A stretch of DNA of 22,385 nt from JBHIBC01 sp046758905. GTDB taxonomy: Bacteria; Acidobacteriota; Polarisedimenticolia; Gp22-AA2. Position numbers and translations under genes: made by a program. The DNA lies in assembly GCA_046758905.1 (NCBI GenBank), contig JBHIBC010000047.1, positions 1-22,385 on the forward strand. The letters are read 5' to 3'. Numbering within the stretch: position 1 is the first letter of the stretch; the number at the start of each line of letters is the position of its first letter. This document shows positions 1-8,514 of the stretch, in pieces. Below the pieces are notes generated by a model. That model was given only the letters and a program-made list of their open reading frames with translations. It was not told the origin of the DNA and did no database searches.

Positions 1-14
1 GGGCGAGGGGACTG

Positions 15-1904
15 ATGGCGGCCACACGACGGACCCGCGGCGCGGCCGCGCTGCTGGCGGCCGGCCGGGCGGCCGCGGCGTGGCCGGCCGCGCGCGCGGC
101 CGCGGGCTCGGATGGAGCCGCGCCCACCCGCCCGGACGGCGCGCTCGAGGGGACGGTCGTCGGGCGGGCGAACGTGCAGCGCGTCGTGAAGGCCTGGCTC
201 GCGGTCCCCACAGAGGCGGTCCGTCCCAATCAGGGCGTCACGCTTTCCCTGACCCTCGACATCGCGGAGGGCTGGCACGTCAACTCCGCGAAACCGACGC
301 TCGAGTACCTCATCCCGACCAGCCTCGCGTTCCCGGACCCGCGGGGGGCGGTCGTCGACGACATCTACTATCCCGAGGGGCACCTGGTCCGGCTCAAGTT
401 CGCCGACGAGCGGCTGTCGGTCTACGAGGGGCGGACCGTGATCCGCGCCACCGTCCGTCCTCTCGGGGGGGGAGGGGCGCTCGAGCGCCCGGTGATCGCG
501 CGGGTGACCTACCAGGCGTGCAGCGACAGGACCTGCCTGCCGCCGGAGACCCAGGAGTTCCGAGCCGCCCTCAGGGTGGAGGGCGAGCCGGTCGCCCGGC
601 GGCCGGCTGTCGCGGGATCGGGGTCGACCCCGGCGGCGGAGCGGGCGGGCGGGTCCGGCGCGGCGGCCGCGGACCGGGGGCCGGTCGACGGGTCCACCGA
701 GCAGGTGGCGGCGCTGCTCCGCGAGAGCGGGCTCCTGACGCTCCTCGTGGTCGTCTTCGGCTGGGGCCTGGCGCTCAACCTCACGCCCTGCGTCTACCCC
801 ATGATCCCCGTGACCATCGGGTTCTTCGCCAACCAGGCGGCGCGGGGATGGGGCCGCCGGGTCGGGCTGCCGGCGCTGTACGTGCTCGGGATGGCCCTCA
901 CCTACTCCGTGCTCGGCCTCGTCGCTGGGCTGACCGGCGGGCTGTTCGGCGCGACGCTCCAGAGCCCGTGGGTGATGGGCACCCTCGTGGTCCTGTTCGT
1001 GATGATGGCGCTGTCGATGTTCGGGCTGTTCGAGTTCCGCGTGCCGACCTTCCTCGCCCGTCTAGGGGGCGGCCGCCGGGGGCACGCCGGGGCGCTCCTG
1101 ATGGGGGCGACGGTCGGCCTGGTCGCGGCCCCGTGCATCGGGCCGTTCGTCGTGGCGCTGCTCGCGTTCGTCGGCGCCTCGGGGCAGCCGCTCCTGGGGT
1201 TCTGGCGGTTCTTCGTCCTGGCGGTTGGGCTGGGGCTCCCGAGCCTGGTGCTCGGCGTCTTCTCGGGCACCGTCGCCTCGCTGCCGCGCTCGGGGGTCTG
1301 GCTCATCTACGCCAAGAAGGTGATGGGCGTCGCGATGCTGGCCGTCGCCATCTACTTCCTGCAGCCGTTCCTGAGCGACCGGCAGATCGGCTGGATCGCC
1401 GTGGCCTTCGCCGTCGGCGCGGCCCTGTACCTGGCGCTGCTCGAGCGGTCCCACGTCGCGGGCAGGGTGTACCTGGGGGTCCGGCTGGCGATCGGTGCGG
1501 CCATCGCGGTCGCGGGCGTGTGGCTCGCGCTCCCGCTGGTCAGCGCCCGCCCCGAAGCCGACTGGCGCCCTTACAGCTCCGAGGCGCTCGCGCAGGCGCG
1601 AGCGGAGGGCCGGCCGGTGATCATCGATTTCTTCGCGGAGTGGTGCCTGCCGTGCAAGGAGCTCGACCGCTACACGTTTTCGGACCCCGGCGTGATCGAG
1701 GCGACCGGCCGTTTCACCCTCCTGAAGGCCGACCTGACGTCGTTCGAGTCCGACCCGGTCCGGGAGGTGCGGGAGCGGTTCGATGTCATCGGCGTCCCGA
1801 CGATCGTCTTCATCGACGGGCGGGGGGTCGAACGGACCGAGCTGCGCCTGTACGGACACGAGAGGCCGGAGCAGTTCCTGAAGCGGCTCGAGCGGATCCG
1901 CTGA
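15..1904 (+). CDS. dsbD: Thiol:disulfide interchange protein DsbD
   Basis: Moves electrons from cytoplasmic thioredoxin across the inner membrane to periplasmic thiol proteins (disulfide isomerisation, cytochrome c maturation). All three DsbD modules are visible in 629 residues. The N-terminal periplasmic domain has the redox pair C169 and C174 in CSDRTC. The multi-helix membrane domain (about 235-510) has C259 in LTPCVYPM and C374 in AAPCIGPF, the two intramembrane redox cysteines. The C-terminal thioredoxin-like domain has C544-LP-C547. The N-terminus is Ala-rich with arginines and is a weak-looking signal peptide. The frame stays open to the window edge, so the true start could lie upstream; ATG at 15 has a GAGGGG about 4 nt before it. 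thrC follows after 1 nt, suggesting co-transcription. Family assignment is secure; the start is not. Confidence 0.95.
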   Translation: MAATRRTRGAAALLAAGRAAAAWPAARAAAGSDGAAPTRPDGALEGTVVGRANVQRVVKAWLAVPTEAVRPNQGVTLSLTLDIAEGWHVNSAKPTLEYLIPTSLAFPDPRGAVVDDIYYPEGHLVRLKFADERLSVYEGRTVIRATVRPLGGGGALERPVIARVTYQACSDRTCLPPETQEFRAALRVEGEPVARRPAVAGSGSTPAAERAGGSGAAAADRGPVDGSTEQVAALLRESGLLTLLVVVFGWGLALNLTPCVYPMIPVTIGFFANQAARGWGRRVGLPALYVLGMALTYSVLGLVAGLTGGLFGATLQSPWVMGTLVVLFVMMALSMFGLFEFRVPTFLARLGGGRRGHAGALLMGATVGLVAAPCIGPFVVALLAFVGASGQPLLGFWRFFVLAVGLGLPSLVLGVFSGTVASLPRSGVWLIYAKKVMGVAMLAVAIYFLQPFLSDRQIGWIAVAFAVGAALYLALLERSHVAGRVYLGVRLAIGAAIAVAGVWLALPLVSARPEADWRPYSSEALAQARAEGRPVIIDFFAEWCLPCKELDRYTFSDPGVIEATGRFTLLKADLTSFESDPVREVRERFDVIGVPTIVFIDGRGVERTELRLYGHERPEQFLKRLERIR

Positions 1905-1905
1905 G

Positions 1906-3066
1906 GTGGCGGGCGTTTTCCTGAGCGATCTGGGATGCTCCCGCTGCGGCCGTTCGCGGCCGTTCGCTGCCCCGCCGGCGACGCTGTGCGGGTGCGGGTC
2001 CCCCCTGCTGGCTCGCTATCGCATCGACGAGCTGCGCGCCGCCCTCCCGCGGGAAGCCGTGGCCTCGCGCCGCGCCGACCTGTGGCGCTACGCGGAGCTG
2101 CTCCCGGGCGTTCCTCCCGTGACCCTCGGCGAGGGGTTCACGCCCCTTGTGCCGGCGGACCGCTTGGGGGCGGACCTCGGCCTGCGTCGCCTGTTCGTCA
2201 AGGACGAGTCGCTCAACCCGACCGGGTCGTTCAAGGCGCGCGGCATGTCGGTGGCCGTGTCGGTCGCGGCGGCGCAGGGCGCGCAGGTCCTGGCCGCGCC
2301 GTCGGCCGGCAACGCGGGCACCGCCCTGGCCGCCTACGCCGCGCGCGCCGGGCTGGAGGCCCGCCTGTTCCTGCCGGAGACGACCCCCCGGCCGTGCGTC
2401 GAGCAGGCCCGCCGGCACGGCGCGGGGGTCACGCTGGTCCCCGGATCGATCGCGGATGCCGCAAGCGTGATGCGCGAGGCGATGTCGTCTCGGCGGCGCG
2501 ATTGGCTCGACCTGTCGACGCTCAGGGAGCCGTTCCGGATCGAGGGGAAGAAGACCATGGGGCTCGAGATCGCCGAGCAGCTCGGCTTCGAGCTCCCGGA
2601 CGTGATCGTCTATCCGACCGGAGGCGGCACCGGGCTCATCGGGATGTGGAAGGCGTTCGACGAGATGGAGGCCTTGGGGTGGATCGGCCCCGGCCGGCCG
2701 CGGATGGTCGCCGTCCAGGCGTCCGGATGCGCCCCGATCGTCCGGGCCTTCAGCCGCCGGCTCCCCACGGCCGAGCCGTGGCGCGACCCCACGACGGTGG
2801 CCGCCGGCCTACGCGTGCCCTCCAGCCTGGGCGACTTCCTCATGCTCCGGATCCTCCGGGAGAGCCGCGGGACGGCGCTGGCGGTCGACGATCGTGAGAT
2901 GATGGAGGGAGCCGCCCGTCTCGGGTCGCGCGAGGGGATCGACGCCTGCCCGGAGGGGGGGGCGACGATCGCCGCGCTCGAGGCGCTCAGGGGAAGCGCC
3001 GCGATCGGCGCCGACGACACCGTCGTCGTCTTCAACACGGGCACCGCCCTCAAGTACTCGGAGTGA
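1906..3066 (+). CDS. thrC: Threonine synthase (PLP-dependent)
   Basis: Converts O-phosphohomoserine to threonine with pyridoxal phosphate in the cytoplasm. The 386-residue protein begins with a small zinc-ribbon-like segment (C11, C14, C28, C30), as in many bacterial threonine synthases. The PLP-binding lysine is K110 in NPTGSFKARG, and the phosphate-binding loop is PTGGGTG at 237-243. The GTG start lies 1 nt after the dsbD stop, which implies translational linkage, and folE follows after 9 nt. A related fold-type II enzyme such as cysteate synthase cannot be fully excluded, but the N-terminal ribbon and the PTGGGTGLIGMWKAF segment favour threonine synthase. Confidence 0.9.
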   Translation: MAGVFLSDLGCSRCGRSRPFAAPPATLCGCGSPLLARYRIDELRAALPREAVASRRADLWRYAELLPGVPPVTLGEGFTPLVPADRLGADLGLRRLFVKDESLNPTGSFKARGMSVAVSVAAAQGAQVLAAPSAGNAGTALAAYAARAGLEARLFLPETTPRPCVEQARRHGAGVTLVPGSIADAASVMREAMSSRRRDWLDLSTLREPFRIEGKKTMGLEIAEQLGFELPDVIVYPTGGGTGLIGMWKAFDEMEALGWIGPGRPRMVAVQASGCAPIVRAFSRRLPTAEPWRDPTTVAAGLRVPSSLGDFLMLRILRESRGTALAVDDREMMEGAARLGSREGIDACPEGGATIAALEALRGSAAIGADDTVVVFNTGTALKYSE

Positions 3067-3075
3067 GGCCGCCTG

Positions 3076-3738
3076 ATGCCGGCACCGTCGAAGCCCGACC
3101 GCAGGACCCTGCGCCGCGCGGCACGGCTGTTCCTGGACGCGATCGGGGAATCCGGACTCCGGCGGGAGATGAGGCGGACGCCCGAGCGCGTGGCCGATGC
3201 CTGGACGGAGGAGATCCTGTCGGGCTACCGGGACGACCCGGCCCGGATCCTCGGCGGCGCCTTCTCCGCGCCCGAGGAGGGGATGGTGGTCGTCGCCGAC
3301 ATCCCTTTCGTGTCGGTCTGCGTGCACCATCTGCTCCCGTTCCACGGTCGGGCGCACGTCGCCTACCTGCCTGACGGCCGCCTCGTCGGCCTCTCGAAGA
3401 TCGCCCGTGCCGTTGACGTTCTGGCCCGCAGGCTCCAGATTCAGGAGCGGCTGACGCGACAGGTCGTGGACGCGCTGGAGTCGGCGCTCGCGCCGGCCGG
3501 CGTCGCGTGTCGTCTCGAGGCGGAACACCTGTGCATGACCGCCCGCGGGGCTCGGGCGCGGGGTGCGGCCGTGGTGACAGCCGCCTACGGCGGCGCGTTC
3601 GCCCGCAGCGCCGCACTGCGGGCGGAGTTCCTCCGCCTGTGCGGCGCGGCGGGGCCGGCGGCCCGGCTCCGGCGGCGCGGCGCCCGGCGCCGGCAGCGCC
3701 CAAGGGGAGGGGCTGCGGGGCACGCGGCGCGTCGGTAG
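3076..3738 (+). CDS. folE: GTP cyclohydrolase I
   Basis: Catalyses GTP to 7,8-dihydroneopterin triphosphate, the first step of folate (and other pterin) synthesis. Length (220 aa) matches the family. Zinc ligands C82, H85 and C153 and the catalytic histidines H84 and H151 are present (CVHH and EHLCMTARG). The substrate-recognition segment LQIQERLT (Q123, E124) is intact. One oddity: the usual CEHH motif reads CVHH, so the conserved glutamate is V83. The last 30 or so residues are a low-complexity Arg/Ala/Gly tail beyond the core. The ATG at 3076 lies 9 nt after thrC, with a GAGTGAGG stretch that can serve as ribosome site. The product is cytoplasmic and likely co-transcribed with dsbD-thrC. 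Confidence 0.93.
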   Translation: MPAPSKPDRRTLRRAARLFLDAIGESGLRREMRRTPERVADAWTEEILSGYRDDPARILGGAFSAPEEGMVVVADIPFVSVCVHHLLPFHGRAHVAYLPDGRLVGLSKIARAVDVLARRLQIQERLTRQVVDALESALAPAGVACRLEAEHLCMTARGARARGAAVVTAAYGGAFARSAALRAEFLRLCGAAGPAARLRRRGARRRQRPRGGAAGHAARR

Positions 3739-3740
3739 CC

Positions 3741-3769
3741 CTGTCGGCCGTCAGCCGCTATGTTAGACT
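3741..3769 (+). promoter_or_regulatory. Putative promoter with -10 TAGACT for the SpoIID-like gene
   Basis: TAGACT at 3764-3769 sits 10 nt before the ATG at 3780 with no recognisable Shine-Dalgarno sequence between, so transcripts would start about 4 nt before the start codon. A weak -35 (CTGTCG, 3741-3746) is 17 nt upstream. The same TAGACT-N(10-11)-ATG arrangement occurs before nadB at 18685. This is pattern matching only. Confidence 0.4.
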
Positions 3770-3779
3770 CCGGTGCCCG

Positions 3780-6068
3780 ATGACCAACCCCACCCGCACG
3801 CTCCTCCTCGTTGCGGCTCTCCTGCCGAACCTCCCCGGGGCGGTCCCGGCGGCCGCATCGTCCGCGACCTCGACGACGGTGCGGATCGGCCTCACCACCG
3901 ATCCGATCAAGGCACGGGTGTCCGCCGACGGGGGCATCGTGGTGCGCGATCCGGTGCGGGGCGAGCCGATCTGGAAGCGGCGCTTCGCGGCCGGCATCTA
4001 CGTCGTCAGCGACCTCGAGGGAGGCGAGGCGGGCCTCGTCTACCGCGTGCAGGTGGCCTCGTACGCCGCCAGGGATCAGGCGAGGGCGAGCAGGAAGGAG
4101 GTCGAGGAGGCGGTGCCCGGTGAGAAGGTCGTCCTGGTCTACAACCCCGATCGCCGCGCGTGGCGGGTGCGTGCGGGCGAGTTCCGGACGCGGGAGGACG
4201 CGTCCGCGCTGGTGCGGCGGCTCCGGGACGCCGGCTACGACGAGCTGTGGGTGACCGCGGAGGGCCGGGCGGTCGAGGCCCGCCGCCGGATCCGTCTGGT
4301 GGACGACAGGTGGCACGATTTCCTCACCGAGCACGACCGGGTGCTCATCGACCCGGTGCGCCCCGGTGCGCTGCTGCGGGTCGGGGACCGGTCCTACCGC
4401 GGCCGCATCGAGGCGCGCGTGGATGGTGCGGGCAACCTCCGCCTGATCAACGAGCTCGACATGGAGCAGTACCTGCGGGGCGTGGTGCCCAACGAGATGG
4501 GGCCGGGCGTCTACCCGGAGCTGGAGGCGCTCAAAGCGCAGGCCGTCGCTGCGCGGACGTACATCGTCGCCAACCTCGGACAGTTCTCCGAGGACGGGTT
4601 CGACGTGTGCGACAGCCCGCACTGTCAGGTGTACAAGGGGGCCGGGACCGAGCACCCGGTGACGGACCTGGCGGTCGAGCAGACGCGGGGGCTCATCCTG
4701 ACCTGGGAGGGTAGGCCGATCAACGCCATGTACACGTCGACCTGCGGGGGGCACACCGAGGACGGGGCCCTGGTGTTCGAGACCGAGACGGGGCCCTACC
4801 TCAAGGGCGTGCCCTGCTACCCGGAGGCCGAGGCCGAGAGCCGAGACCTCACCGGGCAGCGTGCCGAGCCGGTGCTGCTGGAGGACGGGGCCCCGATCGC
4901 CGAGGCCGTCGTCCTCCTGGAGCGGCTCGGCGTGGTCGAGCCGGAAGCGCTGTCGCCGTCGCTCCTCAAGGCCCCCTGCGGCGCGCGCGAGGCCGAGCGC
5001 TGGACGACGTTCGCCCTGGGCCTGGTAGGCAAGAGGCCGCCGGATCGCGGCTTGAGCGATCCGCTCCTGATGCACGAGTTCGTCACCTACCTGGCGGCGG
5101 GGTTGGGATGGTCCGAGAAGATGAGGCTGGCGGTGGACGAGCGTGACGTGCCGTACCTACTGGCCTTCCAGGATCGTGCCGAGGTGCCGGCTCCGGCGCG
5201 CCGTCCGTACCTGGTGCTCACCCTGGAGGGGATCCTCACGCCGTTCCCGGACAACACGCTGCGCCCCACTCGCCGCCCGTCGCGCGGCCTGCTCCTGCGC
5301 GTGCTGTATCGCCTGCTGGACTACTACGATGCCCTGGAGCGGGTGGAGGCGACCTACCGCGGGAGCGCCGGCGAGAAGATCCTCCTGGATGTGGACGGGG
5401 AGATGCGCAGCCTCTCGGTCGCCCCGGATGTGGCGCTGTTCCGATCCTTCCGCGACGTGTCGTATCCGGCCGGCGAGGTTCCGTTGACGCTGGGGGACCA
5501 GCTGCTCTACCGCGCCTCCTCCGACGGGGCGATCGACTACCTCAACGTCACGGCGAACCAGCGGGGGGTCTCGGACGATCGTTACTCCGCCACCTACCGC
5601 TGGGAGCAGCGCTACTCGCGGGAGGAGCTGGAAAAGAGGATCAAGGCGTACGTCGACATCGGGCGCCTCAAGGACATCGAGGTGACACGGCGCGGGGTGA
5701 GCGGGCGCGTCGTGGAGGTGAAAATCCTGGGGAGCCGCGGTCCGTTCACGATCCGCGGGTTCAGGATCCGGACGGCGCTCGGGGTCCGGGAGAACCTGTT
5801 CACCGTGGACCGGGCGTACGGCGCGGACGGCGAGGTCCGCTCGTTCATCTTCAGTGGGAAGGGCTGGGGACACGGCGTCGGTCTGTGCCAGGTGGGGGCG
5901 TACGGCATGGCGCTTCGCGGCGAGAGCTTCGACGCGATCCTCCGTCACTACTACACCGGCGCCGAGCTGACACCGTACACGGCGAGCGTTGACACCTCGA
6001 GCCCGGCGGACCATAATCCCGCGATAACCGGACGGCGCCCTCCGACTTCCCCCGACAGCGTGAGGTGA
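3780..6068 (+). CDS. SPOR-SpoIID/LytB-family protein with SLH-like insertion
   Basis: Secreted cell-wall protein of 762 aa, predicted to bind and cut peptidoglycan glycan (SpoIID-type lytic transglycosylase). A signal peptide (LLLVAALLPNL, about 7-27) precedes a SPOR-like domain at about 85-165 (YRVQVASYAARDQA), which in its family binds denuded glycans. The SpoIID core follows, with the expected catalytic glutamate E239 (VVPNEMG), C277/H281/C282 and C322-GG-H325, and closes with GKGWGHGVGLCQVGAYG around 695-707. Between these parts lies an unusually long insertion with an SLH-like segment at about 462-525 (FQDRAEVP, LEGILTPFPDNTLRP). The frame is open back to 3507, but that part overlaps folE; the ATG at 3780 gives a clean signal peptide. 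SpoIID-family proteins are common in non-sporulating phyla, so sporulation is not implied. Confidence 0.88.
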   Translation: MTNPTRTLLLVAALLPNLPGAVPAAASSATSTTVRIGLTTDPIKARVSADGGIVVRDPVRGEPIWKRRFAAGIYVVSDLEGGEAGLVYRVQVASYAARDQARASRKEVEEAVPGEKVVLVYNPDRRAWRVRAGEFRTREDASALVRRLRDAGYDELWVTAEGRAVEARRRIRLVDDRWHDFLTEHDRVLIDPVRPGALLRVGDRSYRGRIEARVDGAGNLRLINELDMEQYLRGVVPNEMGPGVYPELEALKAQAVAARTYIVANLGQFSEDGFDVCDSPHCQVYKGAGTEHPVTDLAVEQTRGLILTWEGRPINAMYTSTCGGHTEDGALVFETETGPYLKGVPCYPEAEAESRDLTGQRAEPVLLEDGAPIAEAVVLLERLGVVEPEALSPSLLKAPCGAREAERWTTFALGLVGKRPPDRGLSDPLLMHEFVTYLAAGLGWSEKMRLAVDERDVPYLLAFQDRAEVPAPARRPYLVLTLEGILTPFPDNTLRPTRRPSRGLLLRVLYRLLDYYDALERVEATYRGSAGEKILLDVDGEMRSLSVAPDVALFRSFRDVSYPAGEVPLTLGDQLLYRASSDGAIDYLNVTANQRGVSDDRYSATYRWEQRYSREELEKRIKAYVDIGRLKDIEVTRRGVSGRVVEVKILGSRGPFTIRGFRIRTALGVRENLFTVDRAYGADGEVRSFIFSGKGWGHGVGLCQVGAYGMALRGESFDAILRHYYTGAELTPYTASVDTSSPADHNPAITGRRPPTSPDSVR

Positions 6069-6078
6069 CGGAAGGGAC

Positions 6079-7242
6079 GTGGAGACCAGCGCGGGAAGCT
6101 TTCGCGGCCGGCTGAAGGCCCTCAGCATCGCGGACATCCTCGCATTCCTGCGGACCCTCAACCGGAGAGGCCTGCTCACGGCCACGGCCGGGGGGGCGAG
6201 CGTCGACCTGTACCTGCGCGACGGCAGGGTGGTGCATGCGGCCTCGACGCGCGAGTCTGACCGCCTCAGCGAGGTGCTGCTGCGATGGGGGCTGATCGCG
6301 CGCGCGCAGCACGCCGAGGCGATGCGCCGGGCCGCTTCGGGGGAGAGGCTGGGGACGGCCCTGCTGTCCAGCGGCGCCTTGACCCCGCGCGGGCTCATGG
6401 AGGCGCGCCGCCGGCACGTGCGCCAGATCGCGCTGTCCCTGTTCGAGTGGGACGACGGCGAGTTCACCTTCATCGAGTCCGAGGAGCCGCCGGACGACGG
6501 GATCACGGTTGACCTCGACATCCTCGACCTGGTCGTGGACGGCATCCGGTCGGTCCGGGACGCCGGACTGTTCCGCCGGAGGCTGCCCTCGCCGGAGTGG
6601 GTGTTCGCACCGATCCCGGAGGAGGATCTCAGGAGGCCGGTCGATCTCGAGCCGCAGGAGACCTACGTCCTCGGGCTGGTCGACGGCCGTCGCGACGTTC
6701 GCACGATCACGTCCCTATCCGAGTTCCCCGAGGAGGAGTCACTGCGCGTGCTGTTCCTCCTCTTCGCCATCGGGTATCTCAGAATGGAGCCGTCCGCCTC
6801 GGAGCGGTGGGACGCGCCCCCGGTGGAGAGTCTGGGGCCGATCGTGCGGCACTACAACGAGCTGTTCGGGAGGGTGCACCGCTACTTCATGAAGCAGGCG
6901 GGGCCGATCTCCGAGCACCTTCTCGATAAGGCGCTGCGGGAGATGCAGGGGCGGCATCCGGTTCTGCTCGGGGGCGCGCGGCCGGGAGGGGACGGGACGA
7001 TCGACTGCGATCTCGTCCTGGACAACCTCCGGGGGATCGCGGCCGCCCGCAGGCGGGAAGCGCTGGTCGACGGCCTGAACGAGCTGCTCTACGGGCAGCT
7101 GCTGGTCCTCAGGAAGACCCTCGGCGCGGAGCACGAGAGGCGCGTCCTCAGGTCCTTCGGCCGACTGCGCCCCCCGTCGGTGCCGCCCTCCACGGCGGGG
7201 TGGCCCCGCGCTCCCGGGTCGCGCGCCCGCGGCACCCCCTGA
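6079..7242 (+). CDS. DUF4388 (PATAN-type) domain protein, cytoplasmic
   Basis: 387 residues. The N-terminus (SFRGRLKALSIADILAFL, then DLYLRDGRVVHA around 44-55) is a typical DUF4388 domain, followed by the helical repeat region SGERLGTALLSSGALTPRGLMEA and LFEWDDGEFTF. These domains occur in regulatory proteins of Deltaproteobacteria, Acidobacteria and Cyanobacteria (PATAN adaptors) and are thought to mediate protein-protein signalling. The second half (about 190-370) is a mostly helical region of unknown function. I see no signal peptide or membrane helix. GTG at 6079 follows the SpoIID-like gene by 10 nt; GAAGGGA lies only 1-2 nt before it, a short spacing, so the start is moderately certain. 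The stop overlaps the next gene's ATG (TGATG), suggesting coupling. No enzymatic motif is visible. Confidence 0.8.
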   Translation: METSAGSFRGRLKALSIADILAFLRTLNRRGLLTATAGGASVDLYLRDGRVVHAASTRESDRLSEVLLRWGLIARAQHAEAMRRAASGERLGTALLSSGALTPRGLMEARRRHVRQIALSLFEWDDGEFTFIESEEPPDDGITVDLDILDLVVDGIRSVRDAGLFRRRLPSPEWVFAPIPEEDLRRPVDLEPQETYVLGLVDGRRDVRTITSLSEFPEEESLRVLFLLFAIGYLRMEPSASERWDAPPVESLGPIVRHYNELFGRVHRYFMKQAGPISEHLLDKALREMQGRHPVLLGGARPGGDGTIDCDLVLDNLRGIAAARRREALVDGLNELLYGQLLVLRKTLGAEHERRVLRSFGRLRPPSVPPSTAGWPRAPGSRARGTP

Positions 7243-7547
7243 TGTCCCGGCTGCTGGTGCGGGCCGGCTCGCTCGCCCTCCTGGGCGGGGTCCTGTACCT
7301 GGCGATCTGGGACGCCCTCCTGGGAGGGGCGAACTACGAGCTGGTCCGGCTGCTGCTCCTGCTGGGGGGGGCGTGCCTGCTCGGCGGACTGTTCGCCCGG
7401 ACGCTCGGCGGCGTGGCGGCCGGGCTCACCGGCCGCGGCTGCCCGCGCTGCGGGCGGCGGGTGGCGAAGGGCCACATCTACTGCGAGGAGCATCTGGCCG
7501 AGACGATCAACGAGTACCGTGACGAGCAGCGTCGAAGGGGGTGCTGA
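7242..7547 (+). CDS. Small membrane protein with C-terminal zinc ribbon
   Basis: 101 residues, not recognised as a named family. Two hydrophobic segments (about 9-27 and 33-51) form a helical hairpin, followed by a short zinc-ribbon-like motif, C67-PR-C70 and C81-EE-H84, and an acidic/basic tail. The ATG at 7242 overlaps the TGA of the DUF4388 gene, so translation is probably coupled. The frame extends upstream to 7200, but that would begin inside the DUF4388 gene. The 3' end overlaps the miaA start by 29 nt. A membrane anchor with a metal-binding cytoplasmic or periplasmic tail is all that can be supported; the partner may be the DUF4388 protein before it. Confidence 0.65.
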   Translation: MSRLLVRAGSLALLGGVLYLAIWDALLGGANYELVRLLLLLGGACLLGGLFARTLGGVAAGLTGRGCPRCGRRVAKGHIYCEEHLAETINEYRDEQRRRGC

Positions 7548-8514
7548 ACGTCCGGGTTGCGGCAGCGCGATCGGTCCGCCGATCCTCGTCGTCGTCGGGC
7601 CCACCGGCGTCGGAAAGAGCGAGTTCGCGCTGCGGGCCTGCCGGCGGTTCGACGGCGAGGTGATCAGCGTCGACTCGATGCAGGTCTACAGGGGCCTCGA
7701 CCGCGGCACGGCCAAGCCCGACCGCGCGGCGCGGCGGACGATCCCCCATCACGGGATCGACCTGGCGGGCCCGGAGAGGGATTTCTCTCTGGGTGATTTC
7801 GTCCGAGCGGCCGAGCGGGCCCTCGAGCAGGTGCGCGGGCGCGGGCGCCTGCCGGTGATCGTGGGCGGGACCGGCCTCTATCTCCGCGGCCTGCTGAAGG
7901 GGATCGTCGACGCGCCGCGCCGCGACGAGGCGATCCGCGCGCGACTGAGACGGATCGAGCGCAGGCGGGGGTCCGGCTTTCTGCATCGGATGCTGTCTCG
8001 CGTCGACCCGCAGGCCGCCGAGAGGCTCGCGCCGCGGGATGGACAGCGTCTGGTCCGCGCGCTCGAGGTGTTCTTCCGGGCGCGACGCGGCCTCTCGGAC
8101 CTGATACGCGAGTCGCCCTTCGGGCCGGATCGATACGCGACGGTCAAGATCGGGCTCAGCATGGACCGCCGGGCTCTGTACCGGCGACTCGACGAGCGCG
8201 TGGTGTGCTTTTTTCGCTCCGGGCTCGTGCGTGAGGTGCGGGGCATTCTGGCGGCCGGGTGCCCGCCCACCTCGAACGCCCTCAAGGCCCTCGGCTATCG
8301 GGAGGTCATGATGCACCTGAGGGGGGAGATCGGGATCCAGGCGGCGATCGCGCTGACGCAGCGGCACACGCGCCGTTACGCCAAGCGACAGTGGACCTGG
8401 TTCCGGCGCGAGGAGGGGGTCGTCTGGTTCGACGTCGATCCCGGCCGCGACGACCGCTTCCGGGAGCCGCTCGAGCACGCGGCGCGCGCCCTAGGGCGCG
8501 GCAGGGCACGATGA
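7519..8514 (+). CDS. miaA: tRNA dimethylallyltransferase
   Basis: Transfers a dimethylallyl group to N6 of A37 in tRNAs reading UNN codons, a cytoplasmic step before ms2i6A formation. The P-loop GPTGVGKS is at 27-34, followed by the substrate-contact segment DSMQVYRG (52-59), GTAKP, IVGGTGLYLRGLLKG and a C-terminal tRNA-binding part with YAKRQWTWFR. Length (331 aa) is normal. GTG at 7519 is the only usable start before the P-loop; it overlaps the previous gene by 29 nt and has no strong ribosome site, so translation may depend on coupling. The TGA overlaps the hfq ATG (ATGA), reproducing the widely conserved miaA-hfq order. Confidence 0.95.
   Translation: MTSSVEGGAERPGCGSAIGPPILVVVGPTGVGKSEFALRACRRFDGEVISVDSMQVYRGLDRGTAKPDRAARRTIPHHGIDLAGPERDFSLGDFVRAAERALEQVRGRGRLPVIVGGTGLYLRGLLKGIVDAPRRDEAIRARLRRIERRRGSGFLHRMLSRVDPQAAERLAPRDGQRLVRALEVFFRARRGLSDLIRESPFGPDRYATVKIGLSMDRRALYRRLDERVVCFFRSGLVREVRGILAAGCPPTSNALKALGYREVMMHLRGEIGIQAAIALTQRHTRRYAKRQWTWFRREEGVVWFDVDPGRDDRFREPLEHAARALGRGRAR

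Noticed and set aside
3507..3779. N-terminal extension of the SpoIID-like gene into folE
   Set aside because: It would overlap folE by over 230 nt and hide the signal peptide that begins at the ATG at 3780.
3780..6068. SpoIID homology as evidence of endospore formation
   Set aside because: SpoIID/LytB proteins are widespread in non-spore-formers and no other sporulation gene is present.
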